Assembly (NCBI RefSeq): GCF_000332195.1
Contig: NZ_KB235922.1
Span: forward strand, 2,701,322 to 2,765,321
Direction: 5' to 3'
DNA: 64,000 bases
Source of the DNA: Pleurocapsa sp. PCC 7319
GTDB taxonomy: Bacteria > Cyanobacteriota > Cyanobacteriia > Cyanobacteriales > Xenococcaceae
Shown here: positions 63,657-64,000 of the stretch, one piece after another
Position numbering within the stretch: position 1 is the stretch's first letter
Layout of the letters: the number at the start of each line of letters is the position of its first letter
Made by a program: the position numbers and the translations under genes
Notes under the pieces: model-generated
The model's database searches: none
Seen by the model: the letters and a program-made list of their open reading frames with translations, nothing else
What the model was told of the DNA's origin: nothing

Positions 63657-63778
63657 CTCACTAAATAAAAATAATGCTTCAGACGAATAACATCGCTTAC
63701 TTGTTCAAGGAGTTTTTTAGGCGGGTTTCCCACGGAATGATATCCTGAAAAATTCTTGATATTATACTTATTTGGCAT
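63657..63778 (-). pseudogene. Integron-type integrase, N-terminal piece
   Basis: The minus-strand frame, possibly from the ATG at 63778, contains NPPKKLLEQVSDVIRLKHY (about 63727-63671), the usual N terminus of integron and related integrases (PP-x-LLDQV-x-x-x-I-R-x-x-HY). After KHY the sequence is no longer native and enters the IS1634 copy. The neighbouring 63700-63860 stretch has three GATATCC-containing iterations that could be recombination or regulatory sites. Confidence 0.6.
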
Positions 63779-63919
63779 GATATCCAGAAATTTTATTGAT
63801 ATAAACGACGAATATACCGAAATTTTATAACATGCTACAAAGGGTGGATATCCAGAAAGCTTCCGCATAATAAATAGTTATAGCTCTCATGCTTATTTGC
63901 GCGAAAATTAATACTTAGA

Positions 63920-64000
63920 ATGGATTATCCAAAGCAACCATTGCCATTTACACAGCGATCATTAAAAGATGACTTAACCTCTTGTGGAATCACAGAGGGA
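63920..64000 (+). CDS. AAC(3)-like N-acetyltransferase, N-terminal part, cut by window edge
   Basis: From the ATG at 63920, 27 residues are visible: MDYPKQPLPFTQRSLKDDL, then TSCGITEG. This resembles the start of aminoglycoside 3-N-acetyltransferase (AAC(3)/YokD) family proteins, in which T-x-x-SL-x-x-DL-x-x-LG-x-x-xG precedes the acetyl-CoA-binding domain. Too little is visible to be sure. It is divergent from the integrase N-terminal piece. Confidence 0.5.
   Translation, partial: MDYPKQPLPFTQRSLKDDLTSCGITEG

Overview
The window is cyanobacterial chromosome. It is AT-rich and dotted with the HIP1 octamer GCGATCGC, and it carries cyanobacterial families: DUF3747, paired DUF1800/DUF1501 proteins, a DEP-domain protein, tandem filamentous-haemagglutinin-type exoproteins, a short one-helix membrane protein, glyS and a UbiD homologue. 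The density of insertion sequences (IS630, IS701, IS1634, ISKra4, IS1182, IS605/TnpB) suggests an IS-rich genome, perhaps of the Pleurocapsa/Stanieria type; that placement is only a guess.

Left third (1-22156): accessory DNA. Positions 476-12152 hold a decaying extracellular contractile injection system (eCIS) locus. It contains a tail-sheath fragment split by an IS701 copy, a truncated eCIS-associated protein, a DUF4255 tube-cap protein, an intact AAA+ ATPase, a divergent 962-residue DUF4157 effector with two further modules, and a second AAA+ ATPase cut off by an IS1634 element. A HEPN/MNT toxin-antitoxin pair between effector and second ATPase is bracketed by direct repeats, next to a MITE with IS701-like ends. 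Next come a dead PemK-like toxin-antitoxin pair, another IS1634, and a plasmid-like ParA plus membrane coiled-coil pair. The ParA gene is split by a second IS701, which itself carries an in-frame palindromic insert. The segment ends in an integrase fragment beside tRNA-Tyr, which looks like the end of an integrative element.

Middle (22157-46906): tRNA-Tyr(GUA), a small membrane protein, an SGNH hydrolase, a polytopic membrane protein and an IS1182 remnant. Then comes the most interesting intact locus, 26016-33166. It is a three-gene minus-strand operon of a dynamin-like GTPase, a smaller P-loop GTPase and a 990-residue helical protein, resembling GTPase-centred conflict systems (GAP1-type). 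After it lie a CAP-domain protein, two large secreted beta-helix exoproteins in tandem, a DEP protein, the DUF1501/DUF1800 pair and a DUF3747 protein.

Right third (46907-64000): mostly housekeeping or metabolic genes (NTF2-like protein, MDR oxidoreductase, aspartyl/asparaginyl hydroxylase-like protein, dGTPase, glyS, GH5 glycosidase, YaaA, UbiD-like decarboxylase). From 58398 the DNA is accessory again: two pieces of an integron-type integrase lie about 5 kb apart in the same orientation, with a hypothetical gene, a lone TnpB element, two GNAT acetyltransferases and an IS1634 between them. The start of an AAC(3)-like acetyltransferase runs off the right edge.
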